Shown here one piece after another: positions 27,484-38,220 of a DNA stretch of 64,000 nucleotides (positions are counted from its first letter, which is position 1; each line of letters begins with the position of its first letter). A model generated the notes under the pieces. It was not told the origin of the DNA and ran no database searches. It saw nothing but the letters and a program-made list of their open reading frames with translations. The position numbers and the translations under genes were made by a program. The stretch lies in NCBI RefSeq assembly GCF_025725645.1, contig NZ_CP107007.1, positions 372,001-436,000 of the forward strand, written 5' to 3'. The DNA is from Halomonas sp. GD1P12 (GTDB taxonomy: Bacteria; Pseudomonadota; Gammaproteobacteria; Pseudomonadales; Halomonadaceae).

Positions 27484-27538
27484 ATCGATGGTTTTTATGT
27501 CGCTATTCTTTGTCGATGGTCGTTATATCGATGGGCGC
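27484..27538. repeat. Imperfect 15-bp units before preT
   Basis: Repeats beginning (A/G)TCG(A/C)T occur at 27484, 27499, 27512 and 27527 (steps of 15, 13 and 15). The first and third are ATCGATGGTTTTTAT and GTCGATGGTCGTTAT. They fill the 83-base gap between hydA and preT, like the 15-base units at 18205 and 23771. Confidence 0.5.
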
Positions 27539-27542
27539 TGCC

Positions 27543-29015
<1,473 letters not shown>

Positions 29016-29882
29016 TTATTCGCCGTCGGTCAGGCGGGTGTAGGTCTCGGGGCGGCGGTCGCGGAAGAACTGCCAGTTGTTGCGCGCCTCGCGCACCGCA
29101 TCCAGATCGATTTCGTGCACCAGCAGCTCATCCTCGGTGGCGCTGGCCTGGGCTTCGATCTTGCCGCGCGGGTTGACGATGTAGCTCGAGCCGTAGAAGT
29201 CGCCGATGTTCCAGGGCGCCTCGGTGCCGACCCGGTTGATGGCGGCGATGAAGCAGCCGTTGGCGGCGGCGGAGGCGGGCTGCTCGAGCTCCCAAAGATA
29301 TTGCGAGAGCCCGGCGACGGTGGCGGAGGGGTTGAAGATCACTTCGGCGCCATTGAGCGCCAGCGCCCGCCAGCCTTCGGGGAAGTGGCGGTCGTAGCAG
29401 ATATAGACGCCGATCTTGCCGAAGGCGGTATCGAACACCGGCCAGTCGGACTTGCCTGGCTTGAAGAAGTACTTCTCCCAGAACCCGGCGACCTGGGGGA
29501 TGTGGGTCTTGTGGTACTTGCCAAGAAAACTGCCATCGGCGTCGAACACCGCCGCGGTGTTGTAATAGACCCCGGTTTCGGTCTCTTCGTAGACGGGTAC
29601 GATGATCACCATGCGATGCTTGGCGGCGAGCGTCTGCATCAGCTGGCAGGTCGGCCCTTCGGGTACCCGCTCGGCGGCGGCGTACCACTTCTCGTCCTGA
29701 CTGGGGCAAAAATAGGGCTGGTTGAACACTTCCTGAAAGCAGAGCACCTGCACGCCCTGGCTCGCGGCCTGCTCGATCATCGGTAAGTGCGCTTCGTTCA
29801 TGGCGTCACGAATCTGCGCGGGGTCCTGGTCGGTACTGGCCTTCAATCCCATCTGGATCAAGCCGATCTTCATCGTTTGCAT
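29016..29882 (-). CDS. Beta-ureidopropionase (N-carbamoyl-beta-alanine amidohydrolase)
   Basis: A 288-residue nitrilase-superfamily enzyme. The catalytic Glu is in CFQEVFNQPYFCP, the Lys in KYHKTHIPQVAGFWEKYFF and the Cys in GVYICYDRHFPEGWR. These are close to the bacterial beta-ureidopropionase class that gives beta-alanine, CO2 and ammonia. I set the start at 29882 (MQTMKIGLIQMG), with AGAGAGGG eight bases upstream; the longer frame to 30071 enters AT-rich leader. It is the first gene of the operon. No beta-alanine transaminase is in the window. Confidence 0.92.
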   Translation of the reverse strand: MQTMKIGLIQMGLKASTDQDPAQIRDAMNEAHLPMIEQAASQGVQVLCFQEVFNQPYFCPSQDEKWYAAAERVPEGPTCQLMQTLAAKHRMVIIVPVYEETETGVYYNTAAVFDADGSFLGKYHKTHIPQVAGFWEKYFFKPGKSDWPVFDTAFGKIGVYICYDRHFPEGWRALALNGAEVIFNPSATVAGLSQYLWELEQPASAAANGCFIAAINRVGTEAPWNIGDFYGSSYIVNPRGKIEAQASATEDELLVHEIDLDAVREARNNWQFFRDRRPETYTRLTDGE

Positions 29883-30489
29883 CTCGAGGCCCTCTCTTTG
29901 CTTGCACACACCGTCGCCCGATTGGGCGCGATGACGGTTATCGCTATTGACGATCAAGGCGTGCTGCAAGATCCACTCGCCAGGCAGCGAGGGAGTTTTT
30001 TTGTAATGATTATAAAGCTGTCCATGTCGGCAGCTTTTTTGAGAGTAGTGCGAAACGCGGGCGCCTTTCAAGGTTTTTGTGGCGTACTTTAAAATAACTT
30101 TTAACGTTATGATTTTATTGTTTTTTAGTAACTTTTATTGGCCTTTTACGTGTTCATGAGTGCTTTGAAATTAAGATTTTTAAAAATATTTTTATTAAAA
30201 ACAGTTATTTATAGATTTATTTGTTTTTCTGTTTTTATTCAAAGAGACTTTTTGGTGCGTTTTTGAGGCCAAGTGCGCTATTTTGGCAATGGCTTTTAAA
30301 AGCCGGTTTATTAATAACAAAAATTTCGAGACTGGTACGAGATTACATGTCGAAAAGGTCAGCTTTAATTCAATCGTTTATGCGCTTTAAGCCAAGTGTA
30401 GGCATGCTTATTGCTGGGGTTAGCGCTGACTCGATTTAAAGCCTGACGCAATAACGATAAACGACAGTGGCTCTGCTGAGGAGAACTCC
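29883..30489. promoter_or_regulatory. AT-rich divergent control region of the pyrimidine genes
   Basis: About 600 bases without a convincing gene, between the leftward catabolic operon and the rightward permease. The part from about 30085 to 30330 is strikingly AT-rich for this genome (long runs such as TTTTTAAAAATATTTTTATT), while both edges return to high GC. It should hold both promoters. Small frames such as 30221-30439 have no ribosome site or family resemblance. I see no regulator gene beside it. Confidence 0.6.
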
Positions 30490-31992
30490 ATGACCGTTAC
30501 AACATCTCGCATGGTAGACCGAGAGGGGTTGATAGAACTCGAGGTGAACGACGACGTTCGTCAAAGCCCCCGCTTCAACGAGGATATCGCGCCGACCAAA
30601 GCAAGCGAGCGCACCTGGAGCAAGTGGAACATCGCCGCGCTCTGGGTCGGCATGTCGATCTGCGTGCCCACCTACACCCTGGGCGGCGTGCTGACCGCCT
30701 ACTTTGGGCTGAGCGTGGGCGAGGCGCTTTTCACCATTCTCATCGCCAACGTCATCCTGCTGCTGCCCCTGACGCTCAACGCTTTTCCCGGCACCAAGTT
30801 CGGCATTCCCTTTCCCATCGTATTGCGCTCCTGTTTCGGCATTCTGGGCTCGAACGTGCCTTGCCTGGTGCGCGCGCTGGTGGGCTGCGGCTGGTTCGGC
30901 ATCCAGACCATGTTCGGGGGGCTGGCGATCCATCTGCTGCTGTCGGCGCTGTTTCCCGCCTGGGCGGCGCTGGGCGGCGTTGGTGAAGTGATCGGCTTTT
31001 TCGTCTTCGGCGCCATGAACCTCTACGTGGTGATTCGCGGCGCGGAGTCGATCAAGTGGATGGAAACGCTGGCTGCGCCGCTGCTATTGGCGGTGGGCGT
31101 GGGGCTGATGGTCTGGGCCTGGCCGCACATGTCGATGACCGAGCTACTCGCCCAGCCACCTTCACGCCCGGAAGGCGCGCCGGTCTACGGTTACTTCTTC
31201 GCTGGCCTGACCGCCATGGTGGGTTTCTGGGCGACGCTTTCGCTGAACATTCCCGATTTTAGCCGCTTCGCCAAAAGCCAGAAGGATCAGATCGTCGGCC
31301 AGATCATGGGGCTTCCGCTCACCATGTTCTTCTTCGCCTCGCTCGGCGTGGTGATGACGGCGGCCTCGGAAACCCTCGTCGGCCAGACCGTGGCGGATCC
31401 GGTGCGCCTGATCGGCTTCATCGATAGCCCGTTCTGGGTCATTCTGGCGATGCTTCTGATCATCGTGGCGACGATTTCCACCAACACCGCTTCGAACATC
31501 GTCTCGCCTACCAACGATTTCCAGAACATCGCCCCGAAACTGATCAATCAGACGCGCGGGGTGCTGATGACGGGGCTGGTCGGCGTGCTGCTGATGGGTT
31601 ACGACCTGCTGCAAAAGGCGGGGGTGATCGCCCAGGGCGTCTCGCTCGAGCAGATGTACTCGAACTGGCTGCTGGGTTATTCGAGCCTTTTGGGGCCAAT
31701 CGCCGGCATCATGGCGGTAGATTATTTTCTGATCAAGAAGCAGTCGCTGGACGTGCCGAGTCTTTACATGGATGGCCACGCCTATCCGGCGGTGAACGTC
31801 GCCGGCTTCATCGCCTTCGGGGTGCCCGTGGGGCTGACGCTGGTATCGCTTTTGACAGGGACGATGAACTGGTTCTACAACTACGGCTGGTTCACCGGCT
31901 CGATTCTTGGGGCGATCGTTTATTTTGTGGCAAGCACGCTCATGGGGCATGAAAAGGCCCACCAGAAGATAGCCGCAACGGACATGACGTGA
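30490..31992 (+). CDS. NCS1 family nucleobase/hydantoin permease
   Basis: A 500-residue cation symporter with 12 hydrophobic segments. W-N-I-A-ALWVGMSICVPTYTLGG, PIVLRSCFGILGSNVP, GCGWFGIQTMFGG, SLNIPDFSRFAKSQKDQ and STNTASNIVSPTNDFQN are NCS1 motifs of the PucI/Mhp1/uracil branch. By context it imports uracil, thymine or their dihydro or hydantoin forms for PreTA and HydA; the exact substrate is inferred. Ribosome site GAGGAG at 30478-30483. Confidence 0.92.
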   Translation: MTVTTSRMVDREGLIELEVNDDVRQSPRFNEDIAPTKASERTWSKWNIAALWVGMSICVPTYTLGGVLTAYFGLSVGEALFTILIANVILLLPLTLNAFPGTKFGIPFPIVLRSCFGILGSNVPCLVRALVGCGWFGIQTMFGGLAIHLLLSALFPAWAALGGVGEVIGFFVFGAMNLYVVIRGAESIKWMETLAAPLLLAVGVGLMVWAWPHMSMTELLAQPPSRPEGAPVYGYFFAGLTAMVGFWATLSLNIPDFSRFAKSQKDQIVGQIMGLPLTMFFFASLGVVMTAASETLVGQTVADPVRLIGFIDSPFWVILAMLLIIVATISTNTASNIVSPTNDFQNIAPKLINQTRGVLMTGLVGVLLMGYDLLQKAGVIAQGVSLEQMYSNWLLGYSSLLGPIAGIMAVDYFLIKKQSLDVPSLYMDGHAYPAVNVAGFIAFGVPVGLTLVSLLTGTMNWFYNYGWFTGSILGAIVYFVASTLMGHEKAHQKIAATDMT

Positions 31993-32004
31993 GGGAAACG
32001 CTCG

Positions 32005-32102
32005 TGGCGGAGGAGGGTGGGAGTCGAACCCACCAGGGGCTGCATGGCAGCCCCTACTCGGAGTTGAAGTCCGGTCGTCCCACCGGGGAGCGAACCTCCT
32101 CC
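32005..32102 (-). tRNA. selC: Selenocysteine tRNA (anticodon UCA)
   Basis: A 98-base tRNA-Sec on the minus strand: GGAGGAGG pairs with CCTCCTCC for the long 8-bp acceptor stem, the anticodon TCA (32065-32067) sits in GGACTTCAACTCC, the extra arm is GGGGCTGC-CAT-GCAGCCCC, the T loop is GGTTCGACTCC, and CCA is encoded at the 3' end. It begins 30 bases after the selB stop on the same strand, so it is probably processed from the selAB transcript. Confidence 0.98.
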
Positions 32103-32132
32103 TGCGTTGCGTCTCGAAAAGCCTAACCGCTT

Positions 32133-34049
32133 TTAGTGCCACATGCCAGGCTGGCGCAGCTGACGGGCGTCGCGCACGCGGCGGGTGTAGCCCACCTGGT
32201 CGAAGAACTCGAGCTGGGCGATGGCGAGCTTGCGGCCCACTCCAGTCCGGTCGCGGTAGTCGGCGGCGCGAATCGCGCCGTGCTCGCAGGCCAGACGCTC
32301 GATGATCTCGGAGAGCTGCGCGAGCGTTTCCGGCGGGTAGAAGTGATCCTTGCGCAGCTGAAAAAGCCGCCCCAGCCGTGCGTTGGCGTGCAGTACCTCG
32401 CGCACCCGGGGCTCGTCGAGATGGTACGCCTGGGCCAGGTCGCGCACCCGCGGCGGATCGAACTGGTTTGCCAAAAGCGGCAGCAGCGTTTGCGACAGCG
32501 CCTGGTCGGCCTCATCCAGCGCCACCTGGTGATGGGGGCTTTTGATGAAGGGACCCTGGGCGTCGACGCTTTTCGAGGCGATGAGCCCCTCGAGCCAGCG
32601 GCGAAAGAGCGCGACGTTCCAGCCGGGGGCGACCCAGCGGCGCAGCCGGTCGCGCTCCATACCGACTTCCGAAGGCGACTCTGCGTGAAACGTCTCCAGC
32701 GCCTCGATCAGCGTGCGGGCCAGGGCCTCCAAATGAATCGGGTCGAAGGCACGCGATTCGCTGGCGGCGCGAAGTAGCGTCAGGCCCTGGGCCTTGGCCT
32801 GGGCGGCGAGGCGCTCGACGCCTCGGTTGAGCGTGCTCGACAGCTCATCGAGCGAGATACCGCCGGGCTGAGGCGCGGCCAGCGCCTTGAGCGTGGGCGC
32901 GAAGCCGTCTTCGCGCTCGGCGGCGCCGGCCGCAAGCGCGGCCTGCAGCGTCGTTAGATAAGCCAAACGCTCTGGTCGGCGGGCGCCGCGCCGCGGCGGC
33001 CAAGGGTCGAGCACGCGCCCGCCGCCCAGGGTTTCGTCGGCACTTTGCGAGCGGATCACGAAGCGGTCGCCGCAGCAAGCGTGCACGGGTTGGTCGAGCG
33101 TTAGCTGGGCCAGCGCCTGGCCGCCGGGGGCGAGCGTCGGCGCTTCAAGAAGCCCCAGCCGCCCGGTCAGGTGCGCCGCGCCCATGTGAATGTGCACCGG
33201 CGTCCAGTGCAGCGCGTCGCGCTCGAGCGTCGGCAACAGCTTGAGCATCACGTCGATGCGCTGGCTGCTGGCCGGGGGCTCCGGCGCATCGACCAGCCAG
33301 TCGCCGCGCTTGAGCGACTCGCGCTCGATGCCGGCCAGGTTCAGCGCGCAGCGATCGCCCCGATGGGCCGCCTCGGCTGGCTGGTTCTGCCGACGAAGCC
33401 CGCGCACGCGAACGCGAATTTCCCTGGGCAACAGCCAAAGCGAATCCCCTTGCTCGACGCGCCCGTCCACCACCGTGCCGGTGACCACGACCCCGGCGCC
33501 TTTCTTGCTGAACGCCCGGTCGATGGCATGGCGAAAGCGCCCCGGCGCCGGGCGGGTCTGCCACTCGCCGGCGCGCCGTTCGAGCCAGATCGAGAGCGCC
33601 TCGACCCCGGTGGCCTGGCGCGCGCAGACGCTAAACACCGGGGCACCCTCGCCAAGCGCCTCGGCCTCTCGTTGGCGCGCTAGAATCTGCTCGTCGCTTG
33701 CCAGGTCGGTCTTGGTCAGCACCACCGCGACGACGGGAATCGAGAGCAATGTAAGAATGGCCAGATGCTCGCGGGTTTGCGGCATCACGCCGTCGTCGCA
33801 GGCAATGATCAAAAGCGCACCGTCGACGCCGGCCACGCCCGAGAGCATGTTGTGAACGAAGCGCTCGTGGCCCGGCACGTCGATGAAACCGAGCTCGGCG
33901 CCGCTGGCGGTCGTGGGGTAAATGAAGCCGGGCTCGATGGTCAGTCCGCGGCTTTTCTCCTCCTTGAGGGTGTCGGCATCCACGCCGGTCAGGGCGTGGA
34001 GCAGCGTCGTCTTGCCATGATCCACATGGCCCGCGGTCGCCAGAATCAT
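32133..34049 (-). CDS. selB: Selenocysteine-specific elongation factor SelB
   Basis: A 638-residue GTPase that brings Sec-tRNA to UGA. G1 is GHVDHGKTTLLHALTG, then FIDVPGHERFVHNMLSG and LTKTDL. EF-Tu-like domains 2 and 3 follow (AVTGTVVDG-type with VVVTGTVVDGRVEQGD). The last about 260 residues are winged helices that bind the SECIS hairpin. It overlaps selA by ATGA and is followed directly by selC. Confidence 0.96.
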   Translation of the reverse strand: MILATAGHVDHGKTTLLHALTGVDADTLKEEKSRGLTIEPGFIYPTTASGAELGFIDVPGHERFVHNMLSGVAGVDGALLIIACDDGVMPQTREHLAILTLLSIPVVAVVLTKTDLASDEQILARQREAEALGEGAPVFSVCARQATGVEALSIWLERRAGEWQTRPAPGRFRHAIDRAFSKKGAGVVVTGTVVDGRVEQGDSLWLLPREIRVRVRGLRRQNQPAEAAHRGDRCALNLAGIERESLKRGDWLVDAPEPPASSQRIDVMLKLLPTLERDALHWTPVHIHMGAAHLTGRLGLLEAPTLAPGGQALAQLTLDQPVHACCGDRFVIRSQSADETLGGGRVLDPWPPRRGARRPERLAYLTTLQAALAAGAAEREDGFAPTLKALAAPQPGGISLDELSSTLNRGVERLAAQAKAQGLTLLRAASESRAFDPIHLEALARTLIEALETFHAESPSEVGMERDRLRRWVAPGWNVALFRRWLEGLIASKSVDAQGPFIKSPHHQVALDEADQALSQTLLPLLANQFDPPRVRDLAQAYHLDEPRVREVLHANARLGRLFQLRKDHFYPPETLAQLSEIIERLACEHGAIRAADYRDRTGVGRKLAIAQLEFFDQVGYTRRVRDARQLRQPGMWH

Positions 34050-35500
34050 GTCGGCGCCTCGGCGGCGGCGAGCGCGGTGGTCAGCGACTCGGCCAGAAGC
34101 TGCTCATCGTCGACGGCCAGACAGCGCAGGTCGAGCCATAGCGCGCTCTCCTTGAGGCGCCCGATGATCGGGCGTGAAAGCTCGCGACAGGCACACTCGA
34201 GACGCTTGAGCGCCTGCTCGCGCGCCTCGCGCCGTGGAGCGCTGGATTCCAGCACCAGCGCCGTGCTCGGCAGCCGGTCCACCGGCAGCGAGCCGCTGCC
34301 GAGCTGGCTCATGCAGGGGGCCAGATGAGCGCGGTACCCGGCGGGATGCGTCGTGATGCCGGCCAGCACACGCTCGCCAGCGGCCTGGATGACGTCCGCC
34401 TCGCGGGTCAACAGGCGCAGGGTGGGAAGCGAGTGCGCCGGGTGGTCGTCGTCGCGGTAGTGTTTGAGCGTAGCTTCGAGCGCGGCGAGCACGAGTTTGT
34501 CCAGGCGCAGCGCGCGCTTGAGCGGGTGGCGCTTGATGCGCTCGATGAATTCGCGCTTGCCGGCGATGATGCCGGCCTGGGGGCCGCCGAGCAGCTTGTC
34601 GCCGCTGAAGGTCACCACGTCGGCGCCGGCGGCAATGGCATCAGAGGGCTGGGTTTCGTAGGGCAGCCCGAGGCGTGAAAGATCGGTGAGCGCGCCGCTG
34701 CCAAGATCCACCACCAGCGGGAGCCCCGCGGCGTGCGCGATCTCGGCCATGTCCGCTTCGTCCACCGCCCGGGTGAAGCCCTCGATGGCGTAGTTGGAGG
34801 TGTGCACCTTGATCAGAAGCCCGGTCTCTTCATTGATCGCCTCGCGGTAGTCCTTCGGGTGGGTGCGGTTGGTGGTGCCCACCTCGCGAAGCCGGCAGCC
34901 GGCGGCGGCCATGATGTCCGGCATGCGAAAGGCGCCGCCGATCTCGATCAGCTCGCCACGCGACACGATCGCCTCCCGACCGGCGCCGAGCGCCCCTAAG
35001 GTGAGCACCACGGCGGCGGCGTTGTTGTTGACCACCGTGGCGGCTTCCGCACCGGTCAGCTCACAGATCAAGGCTTCGATCAGGTCGTCGCGGTCACCGC
35101 GCCCGCCGGAGGCGATGTCGTACTCCAGCGCCACCGGGTAGCGGGCCACCTGGGCCATGGCATCGATGGCGGGCTCGGAGAGCAGCGCCCGGCCCAGGTT
35201 GGTATGAATCACGGTGCCCGTCAGGTTGAACACCGCCCGGGCATTGGGCGCGACGAAGCGCAGAAGATTTTCACTCACCTGACGTGCCAGCGCCGCCTCG
35301 TCGAGCCCCGGCGCCCTGGGCGACTGGCGAAGCGCAGTCAGCGTATCGCGGGCGACGCGGGTGCACAGGCGCTGGCCGTACTGCTCGGCAAGCGCTCGGA
35401 GCGTTGGGTGGTCGAGCAGTCGGTCGACCGAGGGCAGCGCGCGGCGCCAGTCCGGCGCCGTCAGGGAGGAGGCGATTGTCGAAGAGGCGGTGTCAGTCAT
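34046..35500 (-). CDS. selA: L-seryl-tRNA(Sec) selenium transferase SelA
   Basis: A 484-residue PLP enzyme that turns Ser-tRNA(Sec) into Sec-tRNA(Sec). The N-terminal tRNA-binding helices start at LPSVDRLLDHP. FNLTGTVIHTNLGRALL and TVVNNNAAAVVLTLGAL are core motifs, and the PLP lysine is in TFSGDKLLGGPQAG. It needs selenophosphate from SelD, which is not encoded in this window. Confidence 0.96.
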   Translation of the reverse strand: MTDTASSTIASSLTAPDWRRALPSVDRLLDHPTLRALAEQYGQRLCTRVARDTLTALRQSPRAPGLDEAALARQVSENLLRFVAPNARAVFNLTGTVIHTNLGRALLSEPAIDAMAQVARYPVALEYDIASGGRGDRDDLIEALICELTGAEAATVVNNNAAAVVLTLGALGAGREAIVSRGELIEIGGAFRMPDIMAAAGCRLREVGTTNRTHPKDYREAINEETGLLIKVHTSNYAIEGFTRAVDEADMAEIAHAAGLPLVVDLGSGALTDLSRLGLPYETQPSDAIAAGADVVTFSGDKLLGGPQAGIIAGKREFIERIKRHPLKRALRLDKLVLAALEATLKHYRDDDHPAHSLPTLRLLTREADVIQAAGERVLAGITTHPAGYRAHLAPCMSQLGSGSLPVDRLPSTALVLESSAPRREAREQALKRLECACRELSRPIIGRLKESALWLDLRCLAVDDEQLLAESLTTALAAAEAPT

Positions 35501-35551
35501 GGGGCTTTCGTGTATCCGAGTCGAGCGGTGGCCGGGCGTCTCGCAATCGGA

Positions 35552-36505
35552 TCAGCTCTGCGCATCGCCGAAGGCGAGCAGCGGATTGAACCCCGCGCGG
35601 GCGTAGCCCAGCTCTTCCAGCAGCACATCCAGGCCAAGCGTTGCGATATCGTCGGCGAACGGGTCGGTATCGGCTTCCCATTCGCGGTCCATTAACTTAA
35701 CGCTTGCGCGGCAGGCGCCGCAACTCTCGGCGCGAAGGGGCAGCGCGCGTTTGCCGTCCGGGCCCTCTACGCCGATATAGTCGAGCTTTTCGGTATCGAA
35801 GCAGTGGCTACAGCGCGCCCGCTCGAGATACCACTGGGTCGCGCAGAGCCCGCACACCAGGTAGCGCACCCGCGAGCGGTGGCGGCCGAGCTGCACGGTG
35901 GAAGCGACCGGCGGCGACCCACAGCAGGGGCAGAGCCCCTGCGCGGCGCCCTTGGGGCGGCCGGGAAGGCGCTTGAGCGAGCGCGCCAGCCGCGTCCAGG
36001 TGACCTGCAGCGCCGCGCCCACCAGCGGTGCCAGCGCGCGCTGATCAAAGGCGATGCTCTTTTGTTCGACGATGGCACGGGCGATCTCCCTGCGCTCGCT
36101 GAGCTTGCCAGGCGTAGCCAAAAGTGCGCGCTGGGCGTCAAACGTCTCGCCTTCGTCGGCGAGGGTCTGGTCCAGCGCATCGAGCAGCATCGCTAGATCC
36201 GCCTGCCAGTCCAGCGTCTCGATCAGCGCCGTGGGCGCCAGCGGCGGAAATTCGTGGGCCAGCGCCATGTCCCAGCTCTGCGGGTCGAAGGCGTCGGCCT
36301 GGCGCTCCTTCAATACGCGGTGCTGGGCGCGGGCCAGGTGGTCGTTGAAGCCCAGAAACAAGCCCATCTCGTCAAGGCGCGTTTGCAGCTCGCGAAAGCG
36401 GGCCGCGCGCGTGGCGAACAGGCGCGATTCTGCCACCACCACCTGGGGCGGCTCGCCGTGGCGCGGGGGCTTTGGGTCGTGCAGCGTGTCGGATATGTCG
36501 CTCAT
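35552..36505 (-). CDS. fdhE: Formate dehydrogenase accessory protein FdhE
   Basis: A 317-residue cytoplasmic assembly factor. The C-terminal half carries the family's zinc/iron-binding cysteines in pairs: CPCCGSPP, CGLCATQW, CSHCF and ESCGACRASVK. FdhE proteins are needed for active respiratory formate dehydrogenase, probably by handling the catalytic subunit before Tat export. Placed between the fdo structural genes and selA on one strand. Confidence 0.94.
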   Translation of the reverse strand: MSDISDTLHDPKPPRHGEPPQVVVAESRLFATRAARFRELQTRLDEMGLFLGFNDHLARAQHRVLKERQADAFDPQSWDMALAHEFPPLAPTALIETLDWQADLAMLLDALDQTLADEGETFDAQRALLATPGKLSERREIARAIVEQKSIAFDQRALAPLVGAALQVTWTRLARSLKRLPGRPKGAAQGLCPCCGSPPVASTVQLGRHRSRVRYLVCGLCATQWYLERARCSHCFDTEKLDYIGVEGPDGKRALPLRAESCGACRASVKLMDREWEADTDPFADDIATLGLDVLLEELGYARAGFNPLLAFGDAQS

Positions 36506-36559
36506 GCGCGCTCCTGCGAAACGGGGCGCTTGAAGGCGCCCCGTGGTGTCGTATTGCGA

Positions 36560-37264
36560 TCAGGCGACAGGGTCGTCACGCCTGGTCGGGGCGTCCGTAC
36601 TCGGCCGCGACCGCTCGCGCTTGACGTGGTCATCGTACCAGAGGGGGTGATGATGTTTGGCCCAAGCGTGGGTTACGAAGCCGCGAATCATGGCGCCAAA
36701 CGAGCCCTTGACCCAGATCGCCGCGTAGATGTGGATCACGATGGTGAGAATCGCGCCAAACGCGGCGAGCGCGTGTAGAAGGCTTGCGATGCGCACAATG
36801 GTGACCGGGAAGTAGCCGGCAAACCAGGGTCGCCACATCAATACGCCGGTGATCAAGAGCGTCGGCACGCAGAGCACCAAAAGCCAGAACACCAGCTTCT
36901 GGCCCGGGTTGTACTTGCCGATGGGCGCCACCTTCTCGTCGCGGTTGGCGAGGACGTCCTTGATCTGCTTCATCCAGCGCACGTCGTTTTTGATCGGCAG
37001 GTTGTTGCCCACGTGGCTGACCGCCATGAGCGCAAAGAGCAGAAAGAACGCCACGCCGATGAACGGGTGCAGAATGCGCGCCCACACCGGCCCGCCCAGC
37101 GTATGGGTGAGAAAGAAGAACGCCGGATGAAAAAAGGCCAGCCCCGAAAGCGCCAGCAGGATGAAACTCAGCGCCATCGTCCAATGGTTGACCCGGGTCG
37201 AGGCCGAATAGCGCAGCATCATGCGCTGGCCCAAGTGGTTTCGGTTTTGATCGTCGCGGCTCAT
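36560..37264 (-). CDS. fdoI: Formate dehydrogenase cytochrome b556 subunit
   Basis: A 234-residue gamma subunit with four membrane helices. Heme b ligands are visible in STRVNHWTMALSF, ILHPFIGVAFF, LLHALAAFGA and IVIHIYAAIW. It transfers electrons from the beta subunit to quinone. I chose the ATG at 37264, seven bases after GGAGA, over a GTG two codons upstream. It overlaps or abuts the fdoH stop. Confidence 0.94.
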   Translation of the reverse strand: MSRDDQNRNHLGQRMMLRYSASTRVNHWTMALSFILLALSGLAFFHPAFFFLTHTLGGPVWARILHPFIGVAFFLLFALMAVSHVGNNLPIKNDVRWMKQIKDVLANRDEKVAPIGKYNPGQKLVFWLLVLCVPTLLITGVLMWRPWFAGYFPVTIVRIASLLHALAAFGAILTIVIHIYAAIWVKGSFGAMIRGFVTHAWAKHHHPLWYDDHVKRERSRPSTDAPTRRDDPVA

Positions 37265-37266
37265 GG

Positions 37267-38220
37267 TCACTTCTCCTGTCGGACGTCGCTCGGCTCGGCA
37301 TCGGACGCTGCATGAGCGCGATCACGAAGGTAAGCGTCCTCGCCTTCCGGGCCGAACACCTCTTCGTCGAGCGGCTCGTCCTTCGGCCCCTTGGTGAGGT
37401 AGTGCATGAAACCGGCGAACGCCGTGATGCCGATGATCGCGCTCATGATCGGCTTGGCCGGGCCTTTCCAGGCGCTGACGAACGGCGAAATGGCGGGCTT
37501 GGCTGGCAGGCCGGCGTAGATCTCCGGGGTGTCGGCGTGGTGCAGCACGTACATCACGTGGGTGCCGCCGACGCCCGCCGGGTCGTAGATGCCCGCTTCA
37601 CTAAAGCCACGCCCTTTCAGGTCGTCGACGCGCTGGGCGGCGCGGGTGAGCATGTCCGCTTTGGAGCCGAACTCGATACAGCCGGTCGGGCAGGTTTTCA
37701 CGCAGGCGGGCTCGAGCCCCACCGAGACGCGATCCGAGCAGAGCGTGCACTTGTAGGACTTACTGTCGCGCTCGGAGATGCGCGGGATGTCGAAGGGGCA
37801 GCCGGTGACGCAGTAGCCGCAGCCGATGCACTTGTCCGAGTCGAAATCGACGATGCCGTTGGCGTACTGCACGATCGCCCCCGGCGCCGGGCAGGCGGTG
37901 AGACAGCCCGGGTCGGCGCAGTGCATGCAGCCATCCTTGCGAATCAGCCACTCGAGATCGCCGCTGGCGTTCTCATGCTCGGTGAAACGCATCACCGTCC
38001 AGGAGTTTTCGGTCAGATCCCCGGGGTTGTTGTAGGTGCCGCTATTGATGCCGACCTCGTCGCGAACGTCGTTCCACTCCATGCAGGCGACCTGACACGC
38101 CTTGCAGCCGATGCAGCGGCTGACATCGATCAGCTTGGCCACGGGCTCGACCTCGTGACGCCCCTGAGGGGGCGTCGTGGTCGTGGCGGAACGGCGCAGG
38201 ATATTTTGCGTATTGCTCAT
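37267..38220 (-). CDS. fdoH: Formate dehydrogenase iron-sulfur subunit
   Basis: A 317-residue beta subunit with four 4Fe-4S ferredoxin motifs: [41 protein letters not shown] and CTLCSDRV...ACVKTCP. A C-terminal membrane anchor is [17 protein letters not shown]. The start has AGGAGG and overlaps the fdoG stop by ATGA. Confidence 0.96.
   Translation of the reverse strand: MSNTQNILRRSATTTTPPQGRHEVEPVAKLIDVSRCIGCKACQVACMEWNDVRDEVGINSGTYNNPGDLTENSWTVMRFTEHENASGDLEWLIRKDGCMHCADPGCLTACPAPGAIVQYANGIVDFDSDKCIGCGYCVTGCPFDIPRISERDSKSYKCTLCSDRVSVGLEPACVKTCPTGCIEFGSKADMLTRAAQRVDDLKGRGFSEAGIYDPAGVGGTHVMYVLHHADTPEIYAGLPAKPAISPFVSAWKGPAKPIMSAIIGITAFAGFMHYLTKGPKDEPLDEEVFGPEGEDAYLRDRAHAASDAEPSDVRQEK

Noticed and set aside
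30221..30439. 72-residue frame in the AT-rich gap
   Set aside because: No ribosome site or family similarity, and composition matches the non-coding gap.
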